From Anaerolineales bacterium (GTDB lineage Bacteria; Chloroflexota; Anaerolineae; Anaerolineales; Villigracilaceae): DNA of 16,909 nt. Positions 1 through 6,379 of the stretch are shown here, one piece after another; the stretch's first letter is position 1; every line of letters begins with the position of its first letter. The position numbers were made by a program, and so were the translations under genes. The notes under the pieces were generated by a model that saw only the letters and a list, made by a program, of their open reading frames with translations, was not told the origin of the DNA and made no database searches. Location: contig JAFGKO010000268.1 of assembly GCA_016928525.1 (NCBI GenBank), forward strand, positions 1-16,909, given 5' to 3'.

Positions 1-191
1 ATCGCGCAGCAGGCCAAACCGAAGAACATCGGCCAAACCGAAAACCGCCGCCCAACGTTGTAGACCGTGTCTACCGCGCCGACGCCGGCATTCAAGATGC
101 GCTCCAAAGTCGTCATGGTAACCACGCCTTCCAGGTCTGGAGGCACCTCGACGCCTGGGGCATCAATTTCTTTGATCTCTTTATCTGTCAT
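1..191 (-). CDS. nuoB: NADH-quinone oxidoreductase subunit B, N-terminal part (cut by window edge)
   Basis: NuoB is the complex I peripheral-arm subunit that carries the terminal [4Fe-4S] cluster N2, the last carrier before quinone. Only the first 63 codons are inside the window. They read MTDKEIKEID..., then a short amphipathic stretch, then WPMFFGLACCA at residues 53-63. This closely matches the family signature around the two adjacent cluster-binding cysteines (here C61 and C62). The ATG at 191-189 overlaps the stop codon of the upstream iscX-like gene as ATGA, and AAGG lies about 8 nt upstream inside that gene, so translational coupling is likely. Complex I operons usually begin with nuoA, but here the gene just upstream is iscX-like; nuoA must be elsewhere or out of view. 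The related membrane hydrogenase small subunits have a different signature, so nuoB is the better call. Confidence 0.9.
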   Translation of the reverse strand, partial: MTDKEIKEIDAPGVEVPPDLEGVVTMTTLERILNAGVGAVDTVYNVGRRFSVWPMFFGLACCA

Positions 192-418
192 AGGGGGAAC
201 CTTTCCTCGTACCATTCTTGTAGGATCGACGTCAGGATTTCATCGTTTGCCAGTTCGGGGTCATCTTTGAACCCCGGCAGGGCCAATGTCCATTCAAAAA
301 TATCCTCCAACGAAACCTCGTCCAGGTCGACTTGCGCATACTGGGCGTTCAACGCCAGGACGATCTCGTATGTTGCTTCCCAATGGATGGGCCGCGGCCA
401 TTCTTCTTGTTTGGACAC
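188..418 (-). CDS. iscX: IscX-like iron-sulfur cluster assembly protein
   Basis: IscX is a small acidic protein that binds the cysteine desulfurase IscS and iron and tunes Fe-S cluster assembly. From a GTG start at 418 the product has 76 residues, close to the roughly 66 of the E. coli protein. Family features are visible: the opening helix with W13 (HWEATYEIVLALN), the centre VSLEDIFEWTLALPGF, then the acidic KDDPELANDEILTSILQEWYEE. An upstream in-frame TTG at 445 would give 85 residues, but it lies inside the promoter spacer between -35 and -10, so GTG 418 is preferred. The stop overlaps the nuoB start by 4 nt. Other ISC genes are not in view. Placement with nuoB suggests a role in supplying clusters to complex I, which is an inference. 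Family assignment is by recall of the consensus. Confidence 0.8.
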   Translation of the reverse strand: MSKQEEWPRPIHWEATYEIVLALNAQYAQVDLDEVSLEDIFEWTLALPGFKDDPELANDEILTSILQEWYEERFPL

Positions 419-428
419 AACAGAACTT

Positions 429-456
429 ATTATACTTGACCCCAATTAGCTGTCAA
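429..456 (-). promoter_or_regulatory. Promoter of iscX-nuoB, near-leaderless
   Basis: On the minus strand there is a consensus -35 TTGACA (456-451), a 16-bp spacer and a consensus -10 TATAAT (434-429). The expected transcription start near 422 is only about 4 nt before the GTG at 418, and no Shine-Dalgarno sequence can fit. The dyad TTGAC-N11-GTCAA (436-456) overlaps the -35 and the spacer and could be an operator. Confidence 0.75.
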
Positions 457-490
457 TCCTGGGATTAAAGATAATCTATGTTTGTTTAAT

Positions 491-508
491 TATGGTATCA
501 TTACCATA
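491..508. promoter_or_regulatory. Inverted repeat at the start of the SufR-like gene (candidate operator)
   Basis: This is a perfect 7-bp dyad, TATGGTA-TCAT-TACCATA, ending on the A of the ATG at 508. It contains a -10-like TATCAT (496-501) whose expected start site falls at 508. It lies in the 89-bp gap between the diverging iscX-like and regulator genes, the natural place for autoregulation. It does not match the cyanobacterial SufR site CAAC-N6-GTTG. Confidence 0.5.
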
Positions 509-1107
509 TGCAATCGACCCGCCAACGCATCATGGATTACCTTGAAGAGAATCATTCGGCCACCGCGCCAGAACTCAGCCGATTCTTCGCCATGACCGTA
601 GCCAACCTTCGCCATCATCTCAACGCGCTGGGTGAAATGGGCATGGTCGAAGTAGTCGGGCAAGTAGAACCGGAAGGGCGCGGCCGCCCCGCCCTCATTT
701 ACATGCCCACACGCACCGCTCAGGAACACAACCTGGACACCCTCGCCAGCGCTTTGTTGGGAGAAATACTAGCGTCCCTTGAAGGTCAAGTCGATCGCAT
801 AAAGAATCTTGCCAAACGCCTGGAGGATGGCCGCGGCGTAACCACAGGAGCAATCACCCGGCGGCTGCTGGCCGTTGTCCATCGCCTCAACAACCTGCAT
901 TACAAGGCCCATTGGGAAGCCCACGCTGACGCCCCCCGCATCATTCTGGGGCGCTGCCCCTACGCCGCTATCATCGCTGACCACCCGGAACTTTGCCAGA
1001 TGGATGCCTTCCTGATCGAGGAGTTAGCTGGAATACCGGCGAACCAACTCGAAAAATTGACGCATTCCCCCGACGGCCCCTTCCGGTGTGTGTTTGCGTT
1101 GCGGTAA
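508..1107 (+). CDS. SufR-like (COG2345-type) winged-helix regulator
   Basis: Predicted DNA-binding repressor of 199 residues. Residues 1-55 form a winged helix (RQRIMDYLEENHSATAPELSRFFAMTVANLRHHLNALGEMGMVEVV), followed by a basic wing ending GRGRPALIY. The C-terminal half holds C150, C163 and C194, spaced C-X12-C-X30-C, in the context RCPYAAIIADHPELC and FRCVFAL. SufR-type proteins bind an Fe-S cluster through a C-X12-C-X13-C-X14-C pattern. The first pair has the same spacing here and the last Cys lies close to the fourth, but the third Cys is absent. The gene diverges from iscX-nuoB with an 89-bp gap, which fits an iron-sulfur-responsive role. No Shine-Dalgarno sequence precedes the ATG, so the mRNA is probably leaderless. 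It ends 21 bp from the convergent protease gene. The regulator class is secure; the ligand is inferred. Confidence 0.75.
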   Translation: MQSTRQRIMDYLEENHSATAPELSRFFAMTVANLRHHLNALGEMGMVEVVGQVEPEGRGRPALIYMPTRTAQEHNLDTLASALLGEILASLEGQVDRIKNLAKRLEDGRGVTTGAITRRLLAVVHRLNNLHYKAHWEAHADAPRIILGRCPYAAIIADHPELCQMDAFLIEELAGIPANQLEKLTHSPDGPFRCVFALR

Positions 1108-1128
1108 TAGTTTTACTCAAATTCTTGT

Positions 1129-3102
1129 TTACTCTAACGCCGGTAAACCCGACACTCGGCTTTGCACCTGCCGGGTCATTTCGACCTGCAAGGCTTCCAC
1201 CCGGGGCAACAAGTCCCACACCGGGTCGTGGTTATTCACAAAAAAATTACTCCTGCCATCGTCCAACTTACTCACCAAATCGAAACGCTTTTGCGGCGAA
1301 GGATGGCTATCGTACTGTGATGTCAGGCGATTGAGCGCCGCATCATATTGATATTCGACACGTTCGACATACATCGTTTCCTCCAGAGCAGGCAAAGCGT
1401 ACAGGTTTTCAAGCATCCGCCCTTGCTTGATTGCGGCTGTAATTTCAAGCGCCGCTTGCGACTCGAATTCCAGCCCGCGCCGAATGACATGTTTCAAGCC
1501 ATCAATAAAGTTCTGCGCGCCGTACGCCAGCGCTGCATAACGATCTGCCAGAATTTCCTGCAAGCGCGACGCTCCCAATGTCACCCGCAGGAACAAGCGG
1601 TAAAAACCATTGAAGAACCACCAGGCCGGGTTATACCATTGCGCCATTCCTTTCTGCGCCAGACCAATCGCCATTTGTTGAATCGATTGTCGCACCCGGT
1701 TAGCAAAATTGCCGCCAGCCGTATCCTGGTTAGAAAAATGGCCGTACTCGTGCGCCAGGATCGCCTTGAACTGGCCCTGGTTCATGCCCTCAAGCGCCCC
1801 CAGTCCTAAGATCAGGCTACGCTGTCCTTTGCCACGCATTTTCTGCATCGCCCGGCCGCGCTCAGTCACCGCGATCGTCGCGTCCGGGACAATATAAATG
1901 GTATCCACTGGCCGCTCACCAACTTTATTCGCAACTTCATCGACCACCGTCCATAGACGCGGCGCTTCCTCTCTCCGCAGCACACGCCTGGGATCTTCAT
2001 TCTTATTCAACACGAATAGACTTCGCACCACAGTAAATAATGTATACAACCCACCAAGCACAATAAACAAGGACAATCGAATGGGAATCTGGCCAATAGT
2101 CAAGAAAAGATAGAAAATCGCCCCAACTGCTCCGACTACCATCAGGATCACAAATGGAATCGATATGTAATAATAGCCGGAGGTTACAGCCACCACAACC
2201 CGATATAGACTGCGCAGCAAACGCTCCCCACCGCTGGCTTCGAACTGACCGGTCGACTGGTAATTCTCGACGGTACGCATGGTCAATTTACTTAGTGTAC
2301 TACCTATAATAAACAACGCGGCCATACCCACCAACCATCCAAAAATTGAAAAACCAAATCCACGAAACACGCGCGCCCGCAGAGCTTCTGGATGAATCTG
2401 GGCTAAAATCTCTTGGGCAATTTCCGGCTCCAAGCCCAACGCCTCGGACTTACGGATCTCGTTCTCAGATGCGATCCATTCTCCATTAACTGCGTTAGCG
2501 ATTCCCTGCGCATAATGAGCCTCGTACGAATCGGGTTCTAATTGCACCATTTTCTCAGCAGCATCAGTTAACACCAACAGCTCTTCATTTTCATATGCTG
2601 CAAAGAATAATACCCATTGGATATAGAAATCACCAGGTTCTTCCTCAGCAGCCAGTAAAGCCAGTTGGAATGCTTCCTCAAGTGATTGCGACGTCCCCTT
2701 TTCCAGGTCAACGTTAACAATCGCAATTTGATTAAAGGGACTAGGTGCAACCGAATTCGCTTTTCTAGCGTAATATTCGGCATCTTCGATGTTCCCTAAA
2801 TAGACTTCAACATAGCTCAAACGTCGCAACGCATCGGGGAAATCAGGAGCCAGCTCCAAGACCTGCAAGAACAAAGCCTGTGCTTGAAGCAAGTCTCCCG
2901 CGTCAGAAGCTGCAGTAGCTTGCTTGAAAATCGGTACCGCATCTGGATCGATTACTTCCAGGCGCGCATAAATTTCTTGCTCGAATTCTAAATCGCGTCC
3001 AGGCACTTCGTCCCCTTCTTGTGCATGAGCACACTGGGGCATAGAAAGCATCAGAACCAAAACGACGATCAAGCTAAAAACGAAATACTTTGCGAGTTTC
3101 AT
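1129..3102 (-). CDS. Membrane M48-family metalloprotease with N-terminal TPR region
   Basis: Zinc metalloprotease of 657 residues. An N-terminal signal sequence (MKLAKYFVFSLIVVLVLMLSM, likely cut after AHA at residue 27) precedes helical TPR-like repeats at about 30-240, for example ALFLQVLELAPDFPDALRRLSYVEVYLGNIEDAEYYARKA (a tetratricopeptide pattern). Hydrophobic segments follow near 250-270, 303-334 and 343-364. The catalytic domain shows HEYGH at 451-455 and the downstream EILAD at 516-520, which supplies the third zinc ligand, as in HtpX/Ste24 peptidases. The ATG at 3102 is chosen because a GGGGGAGG Shine-Dalgarno sequence precedes it and the promoter lies upstream; a longer in-frame reading from 3180 would start within the promoter. 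HtpX-type enzymes degrade misfolded membrane proteins. The TPRs may recruit substrate or partners, which is inference. Whether the catalytic domain is cytosolic depends on the true number of membrane passes. Confidence 0.88.
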   Translation of the reverse strand: MKLAKYFVFSLIVVLVLMLSMPQCAHAQEGDEVPGRDLEFEQEIYARLEVIDPDAVPIFKQATAASDAGDLLQAQALFLQVLELAPDFPDALRRLSYVEVYLGNIEDAEYYARKANSVAPSPFNQIAIVNVDLEKGTSQSLEEAFQLALLAAEEEPGDFYIQWVLFFAAYENEELLVLTDAAEKMVQLEPDSYEAHYAQGIANAVNGEWIASENEIRKSEALGLEPEIAQEILAQIHPEALRARVFRGFGFSIFGWLVGMAALFIIGSTLSKLTMRTVENYQSTGQFEASGGERLLRSLYRVVVAVTSGYYYISIPFVILMVVGAVGAIFYLFLTIGQIPIRLSLFIVLGGLYTLFTVVRSLFVLNKNEDPRRVLRREEAPRLWTVVDEVANKVGERPVDTIYIVPDATIAVTERGRAMQKMRGKGQRSLILGLGALEGMNQGQFKAILAHEYGHFSNQDTAGGNFANRVRQSIQQMAIGLAQKGMAQWYNPAWWFFNGFYRLFLRVTLGASRLQEILADRYAALAYGAQNFIDGLKHVIRRGLEFESQAALEITAAIKQGRMLENLYALPALEETMYVERVEYQYDAALNRLTSQYDSHPSPQKRFDLVSKLDDGRSNFFVNNHDPVWDLLPRVEALQVEMTRQVQSRVSGLPALE

Positions 3103-3155
3103 CAAATACCTCCCCCTGCCAACTTTAGGGCCGGGAACATGAATATCACGCTCCC

Positions 3156-3184
3156 AGTATACGTGATTTTTCACCCTCAATCAA
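3156..3184 (-). promoter_or_regulatory. Promoter of the M48 protease gene
   Basis: TTGATT (3184-3179), a 17-bp spacer, then TATACT (3161-3156) on the minus strand. The expected start is near 3149, giving a leader of about 47 nt that contains the strong Shine-Dalgarno sequence. It lies just downstream of the FHA-gene terminator, so the protease has its own transcription unit. Confidence 0.65.
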
Positions 3185-3205
3185 CATCCACTCCGTAATG
3201 TCATG

Positions 3206-3240
3206 GAAATAAAAAACGAGCACGCTAACTTGTGCTCGTT
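3206..3240 (-). terminator. Intrinsic terminator of the FHA gene
   Basis: Perfect 9-bp stem AACGAGCAC/GTGCTCGTT (3240-3232 and 3223-3215) with an 8-nt loop, followed on the minus strand by the T-rich run TTTTTTATTT. It lies 20 bp after the stop codon of the FHA gene. Confidence 0.85.
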
Positions 3241-3260
3241 CATTCTCTCAATCTCTGGCG

Positions 3261-3689
3261 CTATTCCTCAAGGAATGGTTTTTGTTTCTTGAATTCGATC
3301 GTCTTTTCTTCATCCGGTGCTTTCTCCTCGCCGAGGCGATCCGTGGTTTTCTCGGCGGTTTTTACGATGTTCAAGCGATCTTCGACAAAGACAAAAGGTA
3401 CGATTGCCAGTACAACCACATCCCCCATTTTCAAAACCACCTTGTCGATTTGCTTATTGTTCACATACGTGCCGCCGGTGGAATTCAGGTCGTAGAGTAC
3501 AAACCGCCCGTTCTCATAACGGATTTCGGCATGGCGGCGCGATACGTTCTGGTCCTGAATGACAACATCGTTATCCAGACGTCGGCCAATCGAAGTAACG
3601 ATCTGGTTAAGTGGAATCACCTGCTTATTGATCACCAACCAGGCGCTTCCTTGTACTTCCGGTACCTTACTCTGAGTATTTGTGCTCAT
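3261..3689 (-). CDS. FHA-domain protein
   Basis: Small protein of 142 residues with a single forkhead-associated domain, a module that binds phosphothreonine peptides. Signature residues are all present: G35-R36 with D39-N40-D41 (IGRRLDND), S50-R51-R52-H53 (SRRHAEI) and N69-S70 followed by GGTYVN (72-77). The domain spans about residues 17-97. A charged tail follows (EKTTDRLGEEKAPDEEKTIE). There is no membrane segment, so it is probably cytosolic. The ATG has only a weak AGGG upstream. A good promoter precedes it and a strong terminator follows, so it looks monocistronic. The likely partner is a Ser/Thr kinase substrate, but no kinase is in the window. Before the insertion sequence arrived the gene diverged from the CAP/LysM gene across about 166 bp. 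Confidence 0.88.
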   Translation of the reverse strand: MSTNTQSKVPEVQGSAWLVINKQVIPLNQIVTSIGRRLDNDVVIQDQNVSRRHAEIRYENGRFVLYDLNSTGGTYVNNKQIDKVVLKMGDVVVLAIVPFVFVEDRLNIVKTAEKTTDRLGEEKAPDEEKTIEFKKQKPFLEE

Positions 3690-3735
3690 GTGTATGCCCT
3701 AAAGTTTGCTCTACTAGTGGCACAATCTTAGCTTC

Positions 3736-3764
3736 ATTATATCCTAAAACCGCTTTCCACCCAA
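3736..3764 (-). promoter_or_regulatory. Promoter of the FHA gene
   Basis: TTGGGT (3764-3759), a 17-bp spacer, then a consensus TATAAT (3741-3736) on the minus strand. Expected start near 3729, leader about 40 nt. The insertion sequence ends about 20 bp upstream of the -35, leaving the promoter intact. Confidence 0.6.
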
Positions 3765-3773
3765 CCAAAAAGC

Positions 3774-3783
3774 ATGTGCGAAC
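3774..3783. repeat. Left target-site duplication of the ISAs1 element
   Basis: ATGTGCGAAC, an exact copy of 4965-4974, directly abutting the left terminal repeat. Confidence 0.9.
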
Positions 3784-3797
3784 CAGGGCAATCGCAT
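3784..3797. repeat. Left terminal inverted repeat of the IS
   Basis: CAGGGCAATCGCAT, exact complement of 4951-4964. The match ends after 14 bp. Confidence 0.92.
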
Positions 3798-4931
3798 TTA
3801 GACAGAAAGCACTTTGAGGAGGTAGTTCATCTCCCAGCCAGCTCTAAGCCGCTTAGCCTTCACGCCCATCTTAGCAGAGGTTTCTTGTTTGAGTAAATTC
3901 AAACATAGCTGCCGAAGGACAGCGAGATTTTCAGCGGCATAGCCCTGACGCACGCGGCTTTCATCTTCTCGAAATGCCATATCCAAGACCCAATGCAACT
4001 TGTTCTCAATTTCCCAATGAGCGCGAATATATTGCAGCAATTGTTTCGCTTCAGGAGGACAACTGGAAATGAATAGTCGGGTTTCCGAGGAGGTTTCATC
4101 ACCAATCCGTCTTTGAGCTCGCACAAAAACCAGGCTGCGTAACCCTGCCCAATCGCCAATCTCTTCGGCGATATAGTCAAGATACTCTGGGGCATCGGTT
4201 GCCCAACATTCGCGGATTTCGATGCGGCCATGACCTTTGTTTGTGGTTTTATGATAATCGCAATCGACGATCTTTCGCTCTGCTTCATCTTCAAAGAGTT
4301 TTTCAAGCGTAGTATGCAGGTGTTTTTGGTTTTCTTTGGTCGCTAATACATAATCTGCCTTTGCTTCCACGATCATTCTGGCGATTTCTTTCTGACAGCC
4401 CATTGCATCGATCGTGATCACGCACTTGGCAATGTTCAACAGCTTCAACAAGTAGGGAATGGCCACAATTTCATTCGTTTTCTCCCCAACTTTTTCTTGT
4501 CCGATCACCAGCCCGTTCTCCACCGCCCACGCACTGACCATGTGAATGGCTTGCTGCTCGTTGATGCGGTCATGCGAACCTCTCAGGCATTTCCCGTCTA
4601 TAGCGATCTGCTCTGCGACCAATTCTGCGATCACACTCACACAATTGAGAAAGCTGTTTCTGATCTCTTCTGGATCTAATTGGGCAAACACTCTTCCAAA
4701 TGTGTCATGCGAAGGTATCCCGTGTGGTAATTCAAGAAACTCACTGAACCAGCTTGTTTTCGCATTCCCATAAGCCTCGATTTCTGTCCAACTGTCTGCC
4801 CCACTTATCAAACCACAAATGGTGATCACGATCATATCCATCAGGCGATGACTGACATTGATTGCTCTTGGGTCGGTCACTGCTTCAAAATGCGCTTGCA
4901 GCTTTTCTATCGGGTGTTTTTCTTTTTCCAT
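3798..4931 (-). CDS. ISAs1-family transposase
   Basis: DDE transposase of 377 residues, the normal size for the family and apparently full length. The N-terminal region has the family opening FEAVTDPRAINVSHRLMDMI and GADSWTEIEAYG. The RNase H-like catalytic core shows IAIDGKCLRGS (D112), VITIDAMGCQ (D175) and HWEIENKLHWVLDMAF (E309 as the likely catalytic Glu). These are the hallmarks of ISAs1 and the E. coli H-repeat-associated proteins. It catalyses cut-and-paste movement of the surrounding element. No frameshift or internal stop is seen, so it is probably functional. The start is the ATG at 4931, 20 bp inside the right terminal repeat. It reads toward the FHA gene, so transposase readthrough could reach that gene. 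Confidence 0.95.
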   Translation of the reverse strand: MEKEKHPIEKLQAHFEAVTDPRAINVSHRLMDMIVITICGLISGADSWTEIEAYGNAKTSWFSEFLELPHGIPSHDTFGRVFAQLDPEEIRNSFLNCVSVIAELVAEQIAIDGKCLRGSHDRINEQQAIHMVSAWAVENGLVIGQEKVGEKTNEIVAIPYLLKLLNIAKCVITIDAMGCQKEIARMIVEAKADYVLATKENQKHLHTTLEKLFEDEAERKIVDCDYHKTTNKGHGRIEIRECWATDAPEYLDYIAEEIGDWAGLRSLVFVRAQRRIGDETSSETRLFISSCPPEAKQLLQYIRAHWEIENKLHWVLDMAFREDESRVRQGYAAENLAVLRQLCLNLLKQETSAKMGVKAKRLRAGWEMNYLLKVLSV

Positions 4932-4950
4932 CCCCCTATTCTAATTCCAT

Positions 4951-4964
4951 ATGCGATTGCCCTG
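4951..4964. repeat. Right terminal inverted repeat of the IS
   Basis: ATGCGATTGCCCTG, exact complement of 3784-3797. Confidence 0.92.
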
Positions 4965-4974
4965 ATGTGCGAAC
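4965..4974. repeat. Right target-site duplication of the ISAs1 element
   Basis: ATGTGCGAAC, identical to 3774-3783, directly abutting the right terminal repeat. Confidence 0.9.
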
Positions 4975-5007
4975 GCCTGCTCCAGTCAAATTTTCAGCTT
5001 TCTTTAA

Positions 5008-5037
5008 TTTACATGAACCCATCAACAATGGTATGAT
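5008..5037 (+). promoter_or_regulatory. Promoter of the CAP/LysM gene, near-leaderless
   Basis: TTTACA (5008-5013), an 18-bp spacer, then TATGAT (5032-5037). The expected start is near 5044, only about 3 nt before the ATG at 5047, and no Shine-Dalgarno sequence is present. Confidence 0.65.
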
Positions 5038-5046
5038 TCAGATTAT

Positions 5047-6219
5047 ATGCATCGCAAAATTTTCCCCATCCTCATGCTCGCCTTATTCCTGGCTCCAGCC
5101 TGGAAAGCCAATGCTGCTATCTCCCTGGAACAACCTGCCCTAAAGCCCCTCCCGGCCAGCTCTCCTGCCGAGGTGATTGCCGGGATCAATAATTACCGCG
5201 CCTCGTTAGGACTCCCCGCGTATTCAACCAACAGCACGTTGATGCAGCTAGCCCAGGCCCAAAGTGACTGGCAGGCTTCCATCAGCGATGTTACCCACAC
5301 CGGCCCAGGCGGCACACGCCCCCGCGACCGCGCCTATGCCGTTGGCTATGGAGGCGGCAACACGATTTGGGTTTCAGAGATCATTTATGGTGGTTACGAG
5401 GCCACTGCTGCAAACGCCATTGGCTGGTGGAAAACTTCCCAGATTCACAACGACACTATGCTGGCTTCCACCTACCAGGAAATCGGAGCCGGGGTAGCTG
5501 TCAGCAGTGATGGGTTTGTATATTTCACCGCAGTTTGCGCCTATGTTGTTGGCGGCAATCCTGATTCTGGCGATGGCGAGGCAGACATCATTAACGATGA
5601 CGAAGACGCCCAAGCCGCAGGTACAGCAGAAGTTGCCGCGGCTGTACCTACTGTGCAGGCCATTCTGATTATCCCCGTTCAAGCCCAGGAACCGGCAGAG
5701 GATGGCTCAATCGCTCACATCGTGCGCAGCGGTCAGGCCTTATGGAATATTTCCGCCGTGTACGACGTTCCTATTGAGGACCTGCTTGAGTTCAACGGGC
5801 TGCAAGAATGGTCCCCGATCTTTCCCGGCGATACCATCCTGGTCCGCCCCGCCTATACACCAACCCCGTCCCCAACACCAACTGTCCCTACCCCAACACC
5901 CAAGCCGACTAAAACGCCAACCAAACGAATCACGGTTGCTGCCGCGGTCAGCACCCGCATCAGCCAGGCAACACCTAATGCCGCGTCCGAAGCAGACACC
6001 CTCCAAACCGAAAGCGGAGCGGTTAGTCCCGCCTTTAAGAACCCCAATGTCCGGTGGATCGTGATCTTGACCTTGGTCGCCCTGGTCGCGGTGATGGTAG
6101 CCAGCATGTTCATGCAAAACCGCAGCACGACTGCATCGCCAGCAAAAACCGAAGACACCTCCAATGCCGATCCGGTAACGGCCAATCCCCTGGATAACGA
6201 TGAAGATATCGTAGTGTAA
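5047..6219 (+). CDS. Secreted CAP-domain protein with LysM domain and C-terminal membrane anchor
   Basis: Exported 390-residue protein. It has a signal peptide at 1-24 (MHRKIFPILMLALFLAPAWKANAA) and a CAP (SCP/PR-1) domain at about 40-168, with INNYRASLGLPAYS, an HTG motif near residue 84, the E in WVSEIIY, and HNDTMLASTYQEIGAGVA. An acidic linker (DDEDAQAAG) leads to a LysM domain at about 222-268 (IAHIVRSGQALWNISAVYDVPIEDLLEFNGL...FPGDTILVRP). Next come a Pro/Thr-rich spacer at 270-294, one transmembrane helix at 337-356 and a short acidic tail. LysM binds peptidoglycan-type glycans; bacterial CAP domains are common in surface proteins but often have no known activity. The layout implies a wall-binding protein tethered in the membrane. 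No operon partner is evident. Confidence 0.88.
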   Translation: MHRKIFPILMLALFLAPAWKANAAISLEQPALKPLPASSPAEVIAGINNYRASLGLPAYSTNSTLMQLAQAQSDWQASISDVTHTGPGGTRPRDRAYAVGYGGGNTIWVSEIIYGGYEATAANAIGWWKTSQIHNDTMLASTYQEIGAGVAVSSDGFVYFTAVCAYVVGGNPDSGDGEADIINDDEDAQAAGTAEVAAAVPTVQAILIIPVQAQEPAEDGSIAHIVRSGQALWNISAVYDVPIEDLLEFNGLQEWSPIFPGDTILVRPAYTPTPSPTPTVPTPTPKPTKTPTKRITVAAAVSTRISQATPNAASEADTLQTESGAVSPAFKNPNVRWIVILTLVALVAVMVASMFMQNRSTTASPAKTEDTSNADPVTANPLDNDEDIVV

Positions 6220-6335
6220 CATTAGGAGTAAGTTACAAAAGTTGGAGGGATGCACAAGAAAAACAAACACGTTTCGGGATTGAGTAGCACAATCTCAGAA
6301 AATCAACTATAAATATCTATCTATCTCCATACAGC

Positions 6336-6364
6336 GGGGCATACTCACTGCCCTTGTTCTTTTT
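6336..6364 (+). terminator. Possible intrinsic terminator or attenuator before azlC
   Basis: GGGCA (6337-6341), a 7-nt loop, TGCCC (6349-6353), then the T-rich run TTGTTCTTTTT. It may end transcription from the CAP gene. It sits only about 16 bp before the azlC start and abuts its AAGGAG, so it could also act as a leader attenuator. The stem is short. Confidence 0.5.
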
Positions 6365-6379
6365 AAGGAGCCTGATAAG

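Larger units (their letters stand above)
3784..4964 (-). mobile_element. Complete ISAs1-family insertion sequence (1181 bp)
   Basis: The element is bounded by perfect 14-bp terminal inverted repeats, CAGGGCAATCGCAT at 3784-3797 and its complement at 4951-4964. It is flanked by perfect 10-bp direct repeats (3774-3783 and 4965-4974). It holds one intact transposase gene whose stop codon lies just inside the left repeat. The intact repeats, duplication and gene suggest a fairly recent insertion. It separates the divergent FHA and CAP/LysM genes without removing either promoter. Confidence 0.93.

Noticed and set aside
419..445. TTG start at 445 for the iscX-like gene
   Set aside because: The extra nine codons are encoded by the -10 and spacer of a consensus promoter, and the family match begins after GTG 418.
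3103..3180. Longer N-terminus for the M48 protease starting at 3180
   Set aside because: It would start inside the predicted promoter and place 26 polar residues before an obvious signal peptide; ATG 3102 has a strong Shine-Dalgarno sequence.
3282..3731. Plus-strand frame opposite the FHA gene
   Set aside because: The opposite strand encodes a complete FHA domain with promoter and terminator; this frame has no such support.
5860..5930. Pro/Thr-codon repeat as a CRISPR-like or tandem DNA repeat
   Set aside because: It is a degenerate coding repeat for a spacer in the CAP/LysM protein, with no regular repeat-spacer structure.
5740..6270. Long minus-strand frame opposite the CAP/LysM gene
   Set aside because: It is the shadow of the Pro/Thr-rich coding region, low in complexity and without family similarity or start signals.
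6250..6312. 20-codon reading frame before azlC as a leader peptide
   Set aside because: The GGAGGG touches the ATG with no spacing, and the peptide is not rich in Leu, Ile or Val codons.
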